Made by a program: the position numbers and the translations under genes. A DNA stretch of 64,000 nucleotides from Formicarius rufipectus (lineage: Eukaryota; Chordata; Aves; Passeriformes; Formicariidae): the NCBI GenBank assembly GCA_013399695.1, contig VXAU01002292.1, positions 1,190,400 through 1,254,399 of the forward strand, read 5' to 3'. Below are positions 25,771 through 37,434 of this stretch, piece after piece. Position 1 is the first letter of the stretch. Each line of letters starts with the position of its first letter. A model generated the notes under the pieces. The model made no database searches. It saw only the letters and a list, made by a program, of their open reading frames with translations, and was not told where the DNA came from.

Positions 25771-25850
25771 CCACCCCCATATACACACAGACATNNNNNC
25801 ATATACACACAGACATACACACACACCCCCCCCTACACACTAAATATAGA
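25771..25850. repeat. CA/C-rich simple repeat with a 5-base assembly gap
   Basis: C-rich and CA-rich sequence flanks five N at 25795-25799. The 17-mer CATATACACACAGACAT occurs immediately before (25778-25794) and immediately after (25800-25816) the gap. This is either a genuine 22-bp tandem unit or an unmerged overlap. Confidence 0.8.
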
Positions 25851-27166
25851 CACTTCCAAGATCTGTCTAGTTTCTGTGGTCTGAGAGACACAAAAAAGAG
25901 ATTCATGACAAAACGAGAACAGTGCAGCTGCATTTTAAAGTTACTGATCTGAGGGGAGAGTGCGGAAAAAAAGAAGAAAAAAAAACCTCAGACGTGCCTC
26001 TTGAGGAGCCTGATTCACTTCTACCTGAGGTCAACAGATTATTTGGTTAGATCTGGGATTAGTGAGTGTGTTCATGAGGAAAAGGAACAAAACTCCTGTT
26101 ACTTTTAAGCATTAATAAAATTTGAGTGGAGGGGCTGCCTGAAGTCACTCTGATGTGGGTGTTCCAGCTACAGACTGTTGCAGAGCTATGGTCTTTGCTC
26201 TCAGTTCTTGTGCTCTGAGCTGTAGCCTGAGAAAGATTTCTTAAAAGCAATGATCTGTTTTTCTCTAAAAACTTGAAAAACGGTTTTAGGCAGACAGTAA
26301 TTTCAATAGTAATTTCAGGAGTGAGATGGTACTGAATACTCTGAGTGATAGAGTTTAATTATGCCGATTCACATTTTCAATCTAAATTAAGCACCTCTTT
26401 TGCTAGTAGTAAGAGAACCTCGAAGTTGTGAAGTGGGCAAAACAAAGACTGTTTCCACTCAAAATGAGAATGGAGACCAACATTTAGAAGTACATAATTT
26501 GATCATCTGTTTTCTGAACGTGTCCAAGGCAGGGTGGCAAGCCTTTGAAAACTTTTTACTTAGAAAAGGTCTTTAAAGGAGTCTTCAAATAATCTTCCAT
26601 ATTAAGTCCAACTTTAGCCCCCAAATTCTGGTTCTGTGAAGACAACCTTTCATATAATTTAAAAATCATTTTTCCTGAGCCCTTTTGAACATTCCAGGAG
26701 GCATTTTTTTAAGCAAGTGCAGATGTTTCCTCTCAACCCAAACAGAAAAGCTTCAAAACCAGAAAGTGAAACTGCCCATAAACAAAAGGGAAAGCGAGTG
26801 GCAGGACTGAGCTAATGGCCAGCACGTCAGGCCAGCAGGAACAAGAAAAGAGTAAACTGCATTTAAGAAAAAAAGCATTAAAAAGTTAATCTTCATAAAA
26901 CCTAAAACGTTTAAAAAAAGCCTTGTTAAACCTGTTAATGAAACAAAAAGATTGCCAAATATTTTCTAAATATGCAAATTATCTTTCCCCAGCTTGAATT
27001 TTTTTTCTGAAGCTTGACCAAAAGATGTCACCTGCCCATACTTGATTGAGGAGACAAACATGACAGAGCAGCAGGAAGTTGCATCATATGATTGCAATAT
27101 ATGAACATTATTATCAAATAGTCATGTCCTGAGTCAAAGCAATTGTTTGAATTTTGTTGCCTTTTT

Positions 27167-27186
27167 TGTGTGTGTGTGTGTGTGTT
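27167..27186. repeat. (TG)n microsatellite
   Basis: About ten TG dinucleotides follow a short T run in intron 4. Confidence 0.9.
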
Positions 27187-29799
27187 TGATTGTGGTTTCG
27201 TTTTTGTTTTATTGTTTTTATTTTTAACTATTACCCTCTCCACCCTCCATTCCAAAATAATCCTCCCATGCTGAGGTAAGCATGAAATGCTAAGCTATGT
27301 GTGAACCCAGAAGCAAATTTCCTAAGTCTCTTTGCTAAACAGTCCAAATATAAAATATCACAGATGAAAAGACAATTAGAAGAAGTTGAATGAAGTTTAA
27401 GTACATTAACAAATTACTGAAAAATTTTTTTTTGGCCAACAGAATATAGAAATCTTGTGTTCCCATACTAAAAATGATTTACTGGACAATGGCACCATCT
27501 TAAGGTGACATCTCAAATCCTGAGAGAAAACATCAGGGGCCCTCAAAACAGGAAAGGGAAGGGGATTGTTAGAAATGGGACTGAATTTCTAGTGCTGGGA
27601 TAATGCAGAGTCTCTACCACTATTGTGCAACTCCTTGCCGGCACTTCAACATCCACTTGAAGTTACATAGCTCCACTCGGAGCTAATCATGGCTGTGAAG
27701 GTAGGTGTGTGCTCCAGCGTCTGAAGGACTGGGTCAAAGGCCCCAGTTCAAGAAAACACAGAGGACAGTTGTAGTACATGCCTAATTGCTGTCTTGAATC
27801 TGGATGCTTTCCTTCTACGGGGCACAAATGAACTAACGCTGGAGAAGTTACCTTTAATTTGAAAGTTTGCTGTTACAGAGGCAAGTAGATGTTATACATG
27901 GATGTGTAAATATATTTATGCTCTAAAGTGGTAGTTCTCTCATTTTTGAGGCCACTAATTACAGGAAATAAAGCCAGAGAAATTCCCTGATACATATTTC
28001 CCCAGAGGCCTATCCTGCTCTGGCACTTAAAAGAACTGAGGTGTTGAACTCCGAGACCGTGATTCCCAAACCCCTGAGGCACTTAAAGCAGCTGCCTATA
28101 TTTTAAGTAGGCAAGACTGGAAGGTCTCCATAGGTGTCTCAGGTGGCTTCTCCTGTCCTGGGCTAGGCAGCTCTTCCAAAGCCTCCTGCAGGCACCAGCA
28201 TGCTCTGAGCACCCTAGATGCAGTGGAGAGATCTGGGGACAACACATCACGGCCACTGGCTGCCCTCACACTCACGCCAGCACATGTCTCATGGGGGGTG
28301 GCCTTGATGTCAGGCTGCAGAGGAACCTGGATCCCAACCTTTCCCTCCCTCATCCTCAGAGGGTGCCAAAACCAGCCAGGAGCTGGGAGAGGCAGCGATG
28401 CTCACCTGCTCCTTTGAGGGAAGCCATGCCACTTTAAACATCAAATTACTAGCAATTCATTTGGCTGGAGAGGACTTTCCTGACTTCCTAGCAGGTGACT
28501 GGTCCTCTCAAGCAAGACTGCATTAAGATTGTTTTGAAGGGCCAAAGCCCCACATCTGCAGCAGGTGCAAGGTGCCAGTGATCTGAGGACATGTCTCTGC
28601 ACTTTACACATAAATGAATAATGCGTGAGGGTACCTTGGCCAGACTTTGTGATAGAGAGTCTGGAGAGGCAGCACAATGCTTGCTAATTTAACTTTAACT
28701 GGCCTGGGAGGGAAGGGGCAGAAGACAAGTAAACAGTGCTGGCATTCACTTTAAACTCATCTGGTTCCAGTACTAATGCTGGAAAAACCACCCTGCTTGC
28801 ACTGTTACTACAGGGCCTTCGGTAAACAAGCATCTTTGGGAGACTTCTGGATTTTTTTCTGTACTTTTCAAAAAAGGGCACCAGAACGTTAGAAAACCTC
28901 AATCTTTATGGTACCCATAGGGGTTTTGGCCCAACTGTAAGCTTTAGACCTGAACATGTCTACCACAAAAAGGAGGGAACAAATAAAAAAAAGTGAAAAC
29001 TCTTTACTCATTTTTCTGAACTGCTATTTTCTTTAGGTGGAGGGAGCTAACACAAAATTTCTAAATGGTTTAATTACCTTTAAAAAAAAAGAATAGATAT
29101 TTCAATTTCACCTAGAAATACTGTGAATGTTAAGGCTGAACTACACAATCGCAGCTCAAGATTCCATTTAATTAAATACATGTATCGAGCCTACTTTTAC
29201 TAAAATGCATTATTCTGCCATGTCCAGACACCTAATTTTGACCTAAGAGTAACTGGTCAGAGAAAGAAACACTTTACAAATTGCTACTTGCTACTTGTGC
29301 AAGAAAACCTGTGGTACCAGGAGATGCAGGAAACCGATCCTGCATTTGTGTATCCTCCTAACTAGATCTCTGCAAACTCCTCATCCAGAGTAACTCTAAA
29401 TGCTGTTGTCTCATCCCACCTGCAGGTCCCACTGAAGAGCCAACAGTTCATCTTATCAGGAAATAGAACTACAACGAGAGTGGTAAAATGACATATGTGC
29501 AAAGACAACTGAATCAATGAGATAGTTTCTGAATAGCTAAGAAAGCTGCATAGGACATTCCCTCCCTGTCTTTCGTCTGCCATTTGGACCCAAGTTTTCT
29601 TCTACTAATTTTTAAGGAAATACTAAAAAGCTGGTGAAAGGATGACATACACAGAGGACAGGGGTACTTTTGATTAATCTCAGTGTGTGACATCATTTTC
29701 ATGATACAGGATGACACTTTAGCTCTAATTAACCCCCAAACCAACACTGGTATTTTATATAACTCCTTGTTGCCAAATAACTGCAAGAGTTCCTTTTAT

Positions 29800-29823
29800 A
29801 AAAAAAAAAAAAAAAAAAAAAAA
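29800..29823. repeat. Poly-A tract (24 bases)
   Basis: An uninterrupted A run on the plus strand in intron 4. The preceding sequence was not recognised as a known retroposon. Confidence 0.9.
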
Positions 29824-30728
29824 CAAAAAACACCTGTTTGTTTTTTCCTTCAAGCTTCAGTGTAGGCACTGGCAGAAGGACAAAAGAATGCTCTGCTCTA
29901 TCTCAGAGCACCTAGCAGTGGGGGATGCAGCCTAAGAGTCCATTGAGAAGTCAGCAAGAATCTTCCCCATTCTTCAAGGGGTTCTGGGAGGTGCTAGGCA
30001 ATGATTAAGCTATGAATAAAGCACCACAGCTGGACACAGTCAGAAACCACAGAGGCACACAGAGATAAACTCCTAGAAACACCTCTTCCCTCTGCTACCA
30101 GTGCTATTATTTTTGAACAGAAAACGAAAGCTGTGATACAAAGCCAAGAAATGGGGACAAAGTGCACTAAGCTTAAAAAACAAGTAACCAGATGAGAAGA
30201 CCACAGGAGATTTGTTCCCATAAGACAGATAAGTGTAGATGCAAAGCTCAAAGTACATTAGGCAGTTAACATGTATTTTGTCAGACACCTAGACAGAGTC
30301 ATGGCACATTGCCACTTCCTGGTACAGTGAGGGCAGCCTTTTGGGAGTATGACTGGACAGCCTTTAGTATATGGTATCAAAGCAGACTTTTGCTCAACAC
30401 ACTGTTAGATCTGGACTTGAAAAGTCTGAGAGTGAACCAACAGCTATGATTCTGAAGGTAAAGGATATACTCAGATTGCCCATCTAGAATTTCATCAGAT
30501 CAGACTGCAAACCAGCAACTGTTCAGAATTTTTATAATCTGTTTACATTTGAACAGGCATAGGGAACTCATTCTGTTGTGTTGGGTTTTTTAATTCCCCT
30601 TTTTTACTCCAAACTACCTAATGTGACACAACAGATGATGTAGCTGTGTAATTACACAACTTATTATTAGATCGTAGAGGCAGAAGAGACATTACTAGCA
30701 TTCCTTGCTTATACTGTAATCCACTTAC

Positions 30729-30981
30729 TGAGGTTCATCATTGTCAGGTCTCTGGAGGAGGGATAGTGGAGCCTCTCTGCAAAGTCTCGGCAATACCATA
30801 CAAGCAGTTCTTGGTTGGCAGGGATGGGCTTGATGGTATAGAAGTAGATGTTCATTCCATTCTGACAAGCAGCCAAGTTCTGTTCCTGAACAGAGTAGCC
30901 AGGGTTTACATAACGCATCCAGTTGCTCTTGTCCTCATTAAATCCATCAATGAAATGGTGAAGCTCACCACTTGAATAGAT
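30729..30981 (-). CDS. PRDM1: PRDM1 exon 4: second half of PR/SET domain
   Basis: This 253-base exon encodes residues about 102-186. The acceptor is TTCTAG before ATCTATTC; the donor is CTCA followed by GTAAGT, leaving one base of a split Thr codon. The product begins IYSSGELHHFIDGF and contains NWMRYVNP, NLAACQNGMNIYFYTI, IPANQELLVWYCRDFAERL and LTMMNL, matching the C-terminal half of the PR domain, a SET-related fold. In PRDM1 this domain has no demonstrated methyltransferase activity and is thought to act through recruited enzymes. Both the long form (via exon 3) and the short form (via the exon at 31188-31196) join to this acceptor. Confidence 0.97.
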
Positions 30982-31187
30982 CTAGAATAGAGAGGAAGTG
31001 CTTATTAATATATATATATGCACTATATGCAACTTGTAAATACAGAGTCCAGAGGGGAAAAACATAAGCTGTTCTGTTTGTTAAACAAGTAGGTATCACT
31101 GGAATAAGAGTTCAAACTGGGTTCCCACCTTTCCAACTATGACATCCTGAATGTTAAGAAAGTATTCAAAGGTATGTACATAGTCAC

Positions 31188-31196
31188 CTTTTCCAT
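31188..31196 (-). CDS. PRDM1: PRDM1 short-form (beta) first coding exon, Met-Glu-Lys
   Basis: On the minus strand ATG GAA AAG is followed directly by the donor GTGACT. Splicing in phase 0 to the acceptor at 30981 gives MEK-IYSSGEL and a 691-residue protein lacking the first 101 residues. Mammalian PRDM1-beta, made from an internal promoter in intron 3, has that length and, as I recall it, begins MEKIYS. An in-frame TAA lies two codons upstream (31205-31203), so the open frame starts here. The context GAAATGG has purine at -3 and G at +4. The short form has a disrupted PR domain and reduced repressor function in mammals. The 5' extent of the noncoding part is unknown. Confidence 0.8.
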
Positions 31197-31765
31197 TTCT
31201 GCTTAGCTCGTGTCTCTGCTAGTAAGGGAAAACAAGACACGAAATCTGAAATGCAGAGTACTCTCCCTGCATGAACAGTCTACCTTCGAGTGCTTTTTCT
31301 AGTGCTGTGATCAACAAGTGGGTGATGCTGATGACTGCAGGTCTGAGTGCATGTTGCATTAATGCTTTGAGTCACCTGTGTATAAGACTGACTGGCTGTG
31401 CTGCGTCAGTCTTTCTCGTCTTTTTCTATGGCCTCTCTACTTGCAGTTTCCTAGTACCTCCACCCAAAGGTTTAAACTATGCAAACACTCTCCACCCCCC
31501 TCACCAGAGTCCTACAGCAACACTTGCTCACAGTTGAACTGTAACCCTTTTGTAGAAAGGCTGGGCGAGGCAAAGATGAAATTCACAGGACACAACTTAA
31601 GGAAGACCTGCAGAGGAGGTGCAGAGGAGCTAGAGCGTGAACAGTCACTTTTCCTATCAAGGGACATGTTCTGACTTGTCCACAACTGCTTAGTGGCTTC
31701 AGCAGAAAGAAGCCTCAATCACTGATGGAAGCTACTGTTTACTGAAATGGTAAGCATAAGAGATT

Positions 31766-31815
31766 AAAAAAAAAAAAGAAAAAAGAAAAAAAAGAAAAGA
31801 AAAAAAAAAGAAAAA
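31766..31815. repeat. A-rich purine tract
   Basis: A long A run interrupted by single G residues, lying between the CpG-rich island of intron 3 and the short-form exon. Confidence 0.85.
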
Positions 31816-32029
31816 TTCAGCAGACACATTAAAGACACATTGCTTACTTTTGGAGGGAACTAGCTGTGTGCTGGAAGAAATGGGCTCCCTGGGTTTCACA
31901 AAAGAGATGACCAGGCAAGAGCCAGACCTTGAAGTGGGAGCAGCCTGCACCAGAGACGCACCTCGCTGAGCAGGAAATGCCTTTCCAGAGGGGAGGCAGC
32001 GCTCATCTCGGGGGGAAAACACTCCACAG

Positions 32030-32640
32030 GGTGCTCCTGCCTTTGTGTTCACACCACTGTCTTTCGCACCCACCTGGCCGGGCGCAGCGCCCGCCTGGAC
32101 CCCTCCTCTGCTCCCCATGAGCCGCTGCCCGAGGGGCGAGGAGCGTGGCCCTTTAACGCCGGCCGTAAACACCAGAATCACTTTCTTTAAGAGTAACTTC
32201 CTGTAAACTGAGAAGGGGGAAATACATGTGGCCTCATCAAAGCAGCTTGCGAGAGATTTTGCGGTGTGTTTGTTATGAGAAAATGGAAGGGAGCTGGGCG
32301 AGTTATGCTGCATCAAGAGGAGCCTTCGGGTTTCTCTGCTCACCCGGGCTCGCAAACTTCCAGGAACGCGGCGCTCCGGTGCTTGACGCCTGCCTGCCAC
32401 TTCCCAAACCAGCCCTCCACCGCTTCCACGTCAGGGCCACGGATCCGGCTCCCCTGACAAAGGCACCCACCAGGCTCCCACCTATTCTGGGGAAGGCGAG
32501 ACCAGATGTGCTGAGTCACGGCGTGGTTCCCAGAAATGACGCGGGCCCAGGGCGGCCCCGCTCCCCTCGCGCGGGCAAGGCGCAGGCAGCATCCCCCGTG
32601 CACAGAGCAGATGTTCCCGCTCCTGCCAGCAAGCCCAGGA
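32030..32640 (-). promoter_or_regulatory. PRDM1: CpG-rich island in intron 3, candidate short-form promoter
   Basis: GC-rich sequence with many CpG dinucleotides (for example around 32080-32160, 32330-32450 and 32510-32590) stands out from the AT-rich intron. It lies 0.8-1.5 kb upstream, in transcript sense, of the Met-Glu-Lys exon. It includes an exact TGCTGAGTCA element at 32509-32518. Position and composition suit the internal promoter of PRDM1-beta, but the start site could equally be closer to the exon. Overlapping frames in this island are composition artefacts. Confidence 0.5.
32509..32518 (+). promoter_or_regulatory. MARE/AP-1 element TGCTGAGTCA (intron 3)
   Basis: Exact 10-base core of the Maf recognition element, containing the AP-1 heptamer TGAGTCA, inside the intron 3 CpG-rich island. 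Bach2-small Maf dimers repress PRDM1 through such elements in mammalian B cells, and AP-1 can activate through them. Occupancy here is inferred. Confidence 0.5.
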
Positions 32641-34088
32641 TGCCTTTAATAACATGTGGGAAGTCATCTCCCACAATTTCCTTTGCATATGCAAGCCTGT
32701 GTCAGACCCCTAGGAAGGAATTAATTTTCAGTGCAGCAGTCTGTCTTGAACGAATCAAGAGATTATAACAGGGAATTTAATGATGCTTAGATGGCTCTTA
32801 GGATAGTATTTCTGAGGATCCCTCCACATTAAGGCTTAAAATCACATCATGAGAATGATGTCATCTTTCTTGATGCAACATACAAATGAAGTCCTGCAAG
32901 ATGTTCAGCAGCCCCTCTTCCCTGTGTCTGCTTGTTTTATTAACACAACTGGCAGGGCTAGGGCCAGTGTACCAGTCTCTTCCTGTACTGGACAAAATCT
33001 CCCAAAAATCTGGCAGAAAGAAGCACACTGTGGCCTTAAAAATGTGAAAATAGTTGCATGCTTTGTAAAAATGCTCATGCAAATAACTGCCTGTATAATG
33101 CTGTATTACACCTCACAAAGACAATCTGAGAAAACCAAAACGATTCAATTAGGTAGGAAGAAAGGGGTGTGGGGAATGCCGGTGCTTGCCCTGGGTTTCA
33201 CCTGGATATGAGGTTAGGATATTACTAAGGCAGGCAGGCACCTGAGCACAGACACTTGGACACAGTCCCAAATCCACGGATTTAGACACAACCTAAATGG
33301 CTAGAAGGCAGCAAAACAAATCCATGGAAGGAGATGGGGCTGAAGGAACGTTCTCTAACAATTAACAATGGGTTTGTAAGGAAACTGAGGATTATGTCAA
33401 CTGATAAACTGGAAGCATATGCCCCAGCACAAATTGCCCAAACCAAACTGGTTGGTCCTCCCTTCCAGCTTATACTATGGAGTACAAATTAGGCACCACC
33501 TCTAGTGTTTGTCTCTTTTCCTTTCACCGAGATCTGTGGGCTGCTCTTCCAGCAATTCCAAGGTGGACTGGAAAAATTTATGATCTGAATGATATGTGCT
33601 GAAGACCACCACCATTTTGTTATAGCAGTTCTATTCAAAACCCATGAAAATATGTCAGAAAATGTATCATAATTCCAGAGTAAAGTTTATGCCCTACTCT
33701 CACAGCTTCTTCACAGTGGAAAAAAATCAAGGATGTGACACTTGGATAAACCAGAATGACTTTTCACTGTGTAGAAATGCAAAATAACCTGTCCTTACAG
33801 CAAGAAGCAGAACTATCTGTTTACAGAACCAAGCACTGATCCGTTCTGGAATACAAGCAGGAAGGGCTGTGCATCTCCACTGCTCTCCACCCACATAGTC
33901 CCTACGTCCAAGACAGTCAGACTTTTACTCAGCTTAATTCACTCCCTGGCTCTGTTCGTGCCTGGCAGCATACAGAGGCTGTCCCCTGCATCACACAGGT
34001 CTGCAGCAGGAAGTGACCCAGCTTCTCAGCCGTACTCATTTAGTGATCTGCTTACTGCAACAACATGGTGCTGTTTTTTCCTGCTTAC

Positions 34089-34208
34089 CCGCCAAAAGTA
34101 TTTTCTGTTTGCATTCTTGGGAACCGTATCGCTGGTATAGATCTCTCCTACCAGGGGTCCAAAGCGCGTTCCTTTTGGGATGTATTCTTTGCTTATAACT
34201 CCAGTGAC
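34089..34208 (-). CDS. PRDM1: PRDM1 exon 3: first half of PR/SET domain
   Basis: This 120-base exon (40 codons, phase 0 at both ends) encodes residues 62-101. The acceptor is TTGTAG before GTCACTGG; the donor is GGCGG followed by GTAAGC. The product reads VTGVISKEYIPKGTRFGP, then a stretch containing GEIYTSD, ending NANRKYFWR, the N-terminal half of the PR domain. The exon ends at residue 101, which explains why the internal-promoter form, starting downstream, lacks exactly 101 residues. Exon 3 contains no methionine codon, so a transcript starting between here and exon 4 needs its own start codon or one in exon 4. Confidence 0.97.
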
Positions 34209-36489
34209 CTACAAGAAGAGCAGCACAGGATCAGTTCACTGCCAGCAGAAACTGAGAGGTCTTCCTCTTCTCTCTGCCCTGTCCCCCAGACTTAAGCTAA
34301 AGCAGACAACACAAGAAAATTTTAGTGACAGGTCAGCAAAACAGAAGTAAATTAACAATTGTGTTGGATACAGGAAGTACAACTTTGTTAGATACCAGCA
34401 CTTTCCTAAGACCCATGGAAGGCAATGATGAATCCCACCTTAAAAATGTGTTTTGTGGAAATACCTTTACAAGAAGAAACACTAAGTGAAACGCGCAGAG
34501 ACCATCAAAGATCTTCAGATGTTATTTTTTCTATCAAAGACAACCCCCAAAAGTCTAGTTCCAGCAAACAAAAGTATTCAATATCTAGCAATCACTTCAC
34601 TGCTACAGAGCTCACTTTTCTAATAAGTTAGGAACTGGAATGACTACTCCTCCAGATCAAAATGAAACCACCCCCCACCCCCCTCCATTTTTTGCTCTAC
34701 ACCCACCCTGATAGCTAAAAAGAGAAAAAAAAAAAAGACAACCTACAGTTCTCTCACCAGCATACACTGACACACAAAAGAGAATATGAAATGGCTTTGG
34801 GACATGTACTCACAGGTCACCTTCTTTTAGGAAAAGGAATCAGCAGTTCCAGTAACATATATCAAGTGGGTTTGGTCAAAAGGCCATAGGGTTTTGAAGA
34901 AAATGCTCCACTATGGTAGGTCTAAGAAATGTACTCTGGTTGTTCAGCTTCCTTCTTGACAGTAATTATACCAAAAAAAGTCACTGACCACAAATCAGGA
35001 AGCAATTCATCATTATTCAGAAGAACGTGCCTTAGAGTAACCCTTTGCAAAACACTGCTGAGTTACTGGTTTTGTCTCTACTTCTCACTAGTCTTCTTAA
35101 ATTTATTGTATCCAAATAACGCTAAAGAAACAATAACTTTGTAACCCAAAACCCCCAAGCCTTTGCAAGATTAATCTTGCTGCTCAGATAGTGGCAAAAA
35201 AAGAAGGTAAAAAGCTCATTGATTTTGTATTATACAAACTTTCATGGCAAAATGAATTAAATATATCCCCTTCACACATCTTGCTATTTGTCTTTTCACT
35301 CACCAGGATTTCAAAACAAGACAAGAGTACTTGACAAAGAGCTGGGATTACTGCTGTCTCTACCCCACAAGGAATCGATGTCCTTACCAAAGCAGATTAG
35401 CACTCATCAGACCCTACAGATAGCTTACTTCACTGAGCTTTTCTTTTAACAGTTCTTCTCAGCAATGTGTGGTAAAAACCTGTGACTGGATATAGACAGC
35501 ACTTCACAAATTAGCTAAGCCTCCTGATTTTCTTCTGCTACATTTTCTTCTGTTGTATGACTCTAAGTGTCTAAGAAAGAGACAGTGAAATCCTTGACTG
35601 TGTACTGGTGAAGATTAAAAATCCCAGTAAAGAACTAACACCCAGTATAACTTCATGCTAAATGTCGAAATAAAGGGGACAAATAACAGATGTGGAGTCA
35701 AATAATCACCTGGAAACAGATTGCTGGGTGTATGCTGTGACTGTTTGTACTCGTTTGCATTTCAACATGTGTTTCAGCATACTATCAAAAAATTTAAACA
35801 TCAACAGTAGAGGTAGTTAAATGGTCCATTGATCTGTGCATCTGGACTGAAGGGAGAGGTCTTCCAGAAATTTTCCTACACCTACCATATGCTGAAAGAA
35901 GTTCAGTGGCTCAGTTTTATTTTTGTCTTGCTTGTACTTGTCTCACAGAGAGCTGAAAAAGGCAGATGTTCTTCTCATTTTCCCTATATATCTTCATTTA
36001 CATCCATCTGCCCTCTCAAGAAAAGTTCACAACCAAGCTACAGCACACCCTACCAATTTTACTGCATGATAGCTTGAGTTTTTTCATAGTTTAAAAAATA
36101 TCTTGGCCTTAATTAAAACTACTTTAATGAAATTCTCAGAATTTCTAGAGATCACTCCTTGAACTAGTCAACTTGAAACACTCTCTGACACAGCAGATAC
36201 TTTTTGATATCCACATTACTGACAGTGTTGCTTCTCCCGTGGGGTAGCTGAACATGAAGATGATTTCTCACCCTGTACCCATCAGAAGGTTATTTTGGCC
36301 GAGGATGTTCTGCACATTCATGTGTGCCAATACTGAGGTTTTGAAAACCCGACTAAACCTGCCCAGATGACTTTTAACTGAGGATAGCTTACTGGTCAGC
36401 AGTTCTTGGCTTTCACTGTGCCCCCTACAAGCTCAACTGCTGAGGTCAATGAGAGACACCCTCCAGGAGAAGAGTGCCAGCAGTGTCAA

Positions 36490-37200
36490 GGCAGGCTGGC
36501 TCCAGGATGCCGGCAACCCCCTTTCCGCAGCCAAAAGGGGCTCCTGCCCCGCCGCAGCTTAGGGGGGACGGCTTAAGTAGAGGTCAAGCAGGGAGCTGCC
36601 GCGGGTTTGGAGGCAGGGCAGCGGCGGAGCTCCAGGTCCGGAGCGGGGGGCGAGCCATCCCCGGGCTGCCGGAGGGCTGTGCCAGAGCGGCACTTCGGAG
36701 TTCTGTCCGCCAGGTGTCCTGCAGCGCGCCGCTCCCCTCGGCGAGGAGTCCTCGCCGGGAGCCGCGGCGAGCCTGGCACGGCCGCGCTCCCCAAAAACCG
36801 AGCCCCGGCGCTGCCTGCGGGGCGCGGACCACCCCGCACGGCACACACGCGCGGCTTCCCCCGCGAGTTCCTCTCCACAGGCGCTCACCGCCTCTCCCTT
36901 CAAAGCTCCCAGCACCACTCCGCCGCATCCCTCCTCCCGGTACAACAGCACTGGCAGCAGGAGGGTGCAGCCCGGCGGCAGCCGGAGCCCGAGCTGCGCT
37001 CGCCGCTGCCCAAGCGCTGCTGCCGGCGGGGCGGCCCGGCGGGGGGAGCCCGGGACGGCGGCCCTGGAACTGACCAGGGTCCTAATGCGGCGCCGGGGGC
37101 CGGGCACGCCTGGGGCTCGCTCGGCCCGGTCAGCACATCCCGGCCGGCCCGCGGCCCCCGGACACGAAGCGGATGGGCTCCGCTTCCAGTTCTGATCGGA
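36490..37200. promoter_or_regulatory. CpG-rich island in intron 2, candidate alternative promoter
   Basis: About 700 bases of very GC-rich, CpG-dense sequence, with long open frames on both strands that show no protein domain and look like composition artefacts. It lies in the middle of intron 2, about 2.3 kb upstream of exon 3 in transcript sense. Such islands in vertebrates usually mark promoters or strong regulatory elements. A minus-strand transcript starting here could splice to exon 3; a plus-strand transcript would be a divergent noncoding RNA. No TATA-like motif was seen. Confidence 0.5.
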
Positions 37201-37408
37201 GACGGCTCTCTGGGAGATCAAAGCCCTTGCATCCTTGTTTGAGGAGAGGGCACTGAAGTAAACAACGACTCCTGCTAACTCACAAATGGGACCACTTAGC
37301 TGCTTTAAAAAACCCGAAACACCGAACTTTTACTGGCTTCATCAGAACAGCAGTATTCTCCACATGCGAACAGGGCAGGCCATCATGCGTCCTGCAATAA
37401 CACTGATT

Positions 37409-37434
37409 TCTTTTTTTTTCTTTTTTTTTTTTTA
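37409..37434. repeat. T-rich tract
   Basis: A long T run interrupted by single C residues, at the edge of the intron 2 CpG-rich island. Confidence 0.85.

Larger units (their letters stand above)
23050..30728 (-). other. PRDM1 intron 4
   Basis: About 7.7 kb between exons 4 and 5, with no supported coding sequence. It holds an A-rich tract at 23817-23850, a small sequence gap at 25795-25799 inside a CA-rich repeat, a TG microsatellite at about 27167-27186, and a 24-base poly-A at 29800-29823. In mammals, introns of this gene carry B-cell regulatory elements; I see no decisive motif here. Confidence 0.8.
30982..34088 (-). other. PRDM1 intron 3
   Basis: About 3.1 kb between exons 3 and 4. It contains the short-form first exon (31188-31196), a short TA repeat near 31008-31019, an A-rich tract at 31766-31815 and a CpG-rich island at about 32.03-32.64 kb. 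This is the intron in which the mammalian beta promoter lies. The remainder, 32.7-34.0 kb, shows nothing I recognise. Confidence 0.85.

Noticed and set aside
31732..32768. Open frames of 180-222 codons around the intron 3 CpG-rich island
   Set aside because: Composition artefact. The minus-strand frame runs into the A-rich tract (poly-Phe product), and neither resembles a known protein.
36474..37242. Long overlapping open frames (about 200-220 codons) on both strands
   Set aside because: They coincide with a CpG-dense island where stop codons are rare, run on opposite strands over the same bases, and show only Arg/Ala/Pro/Gly-rich low-complexity product with no domain.
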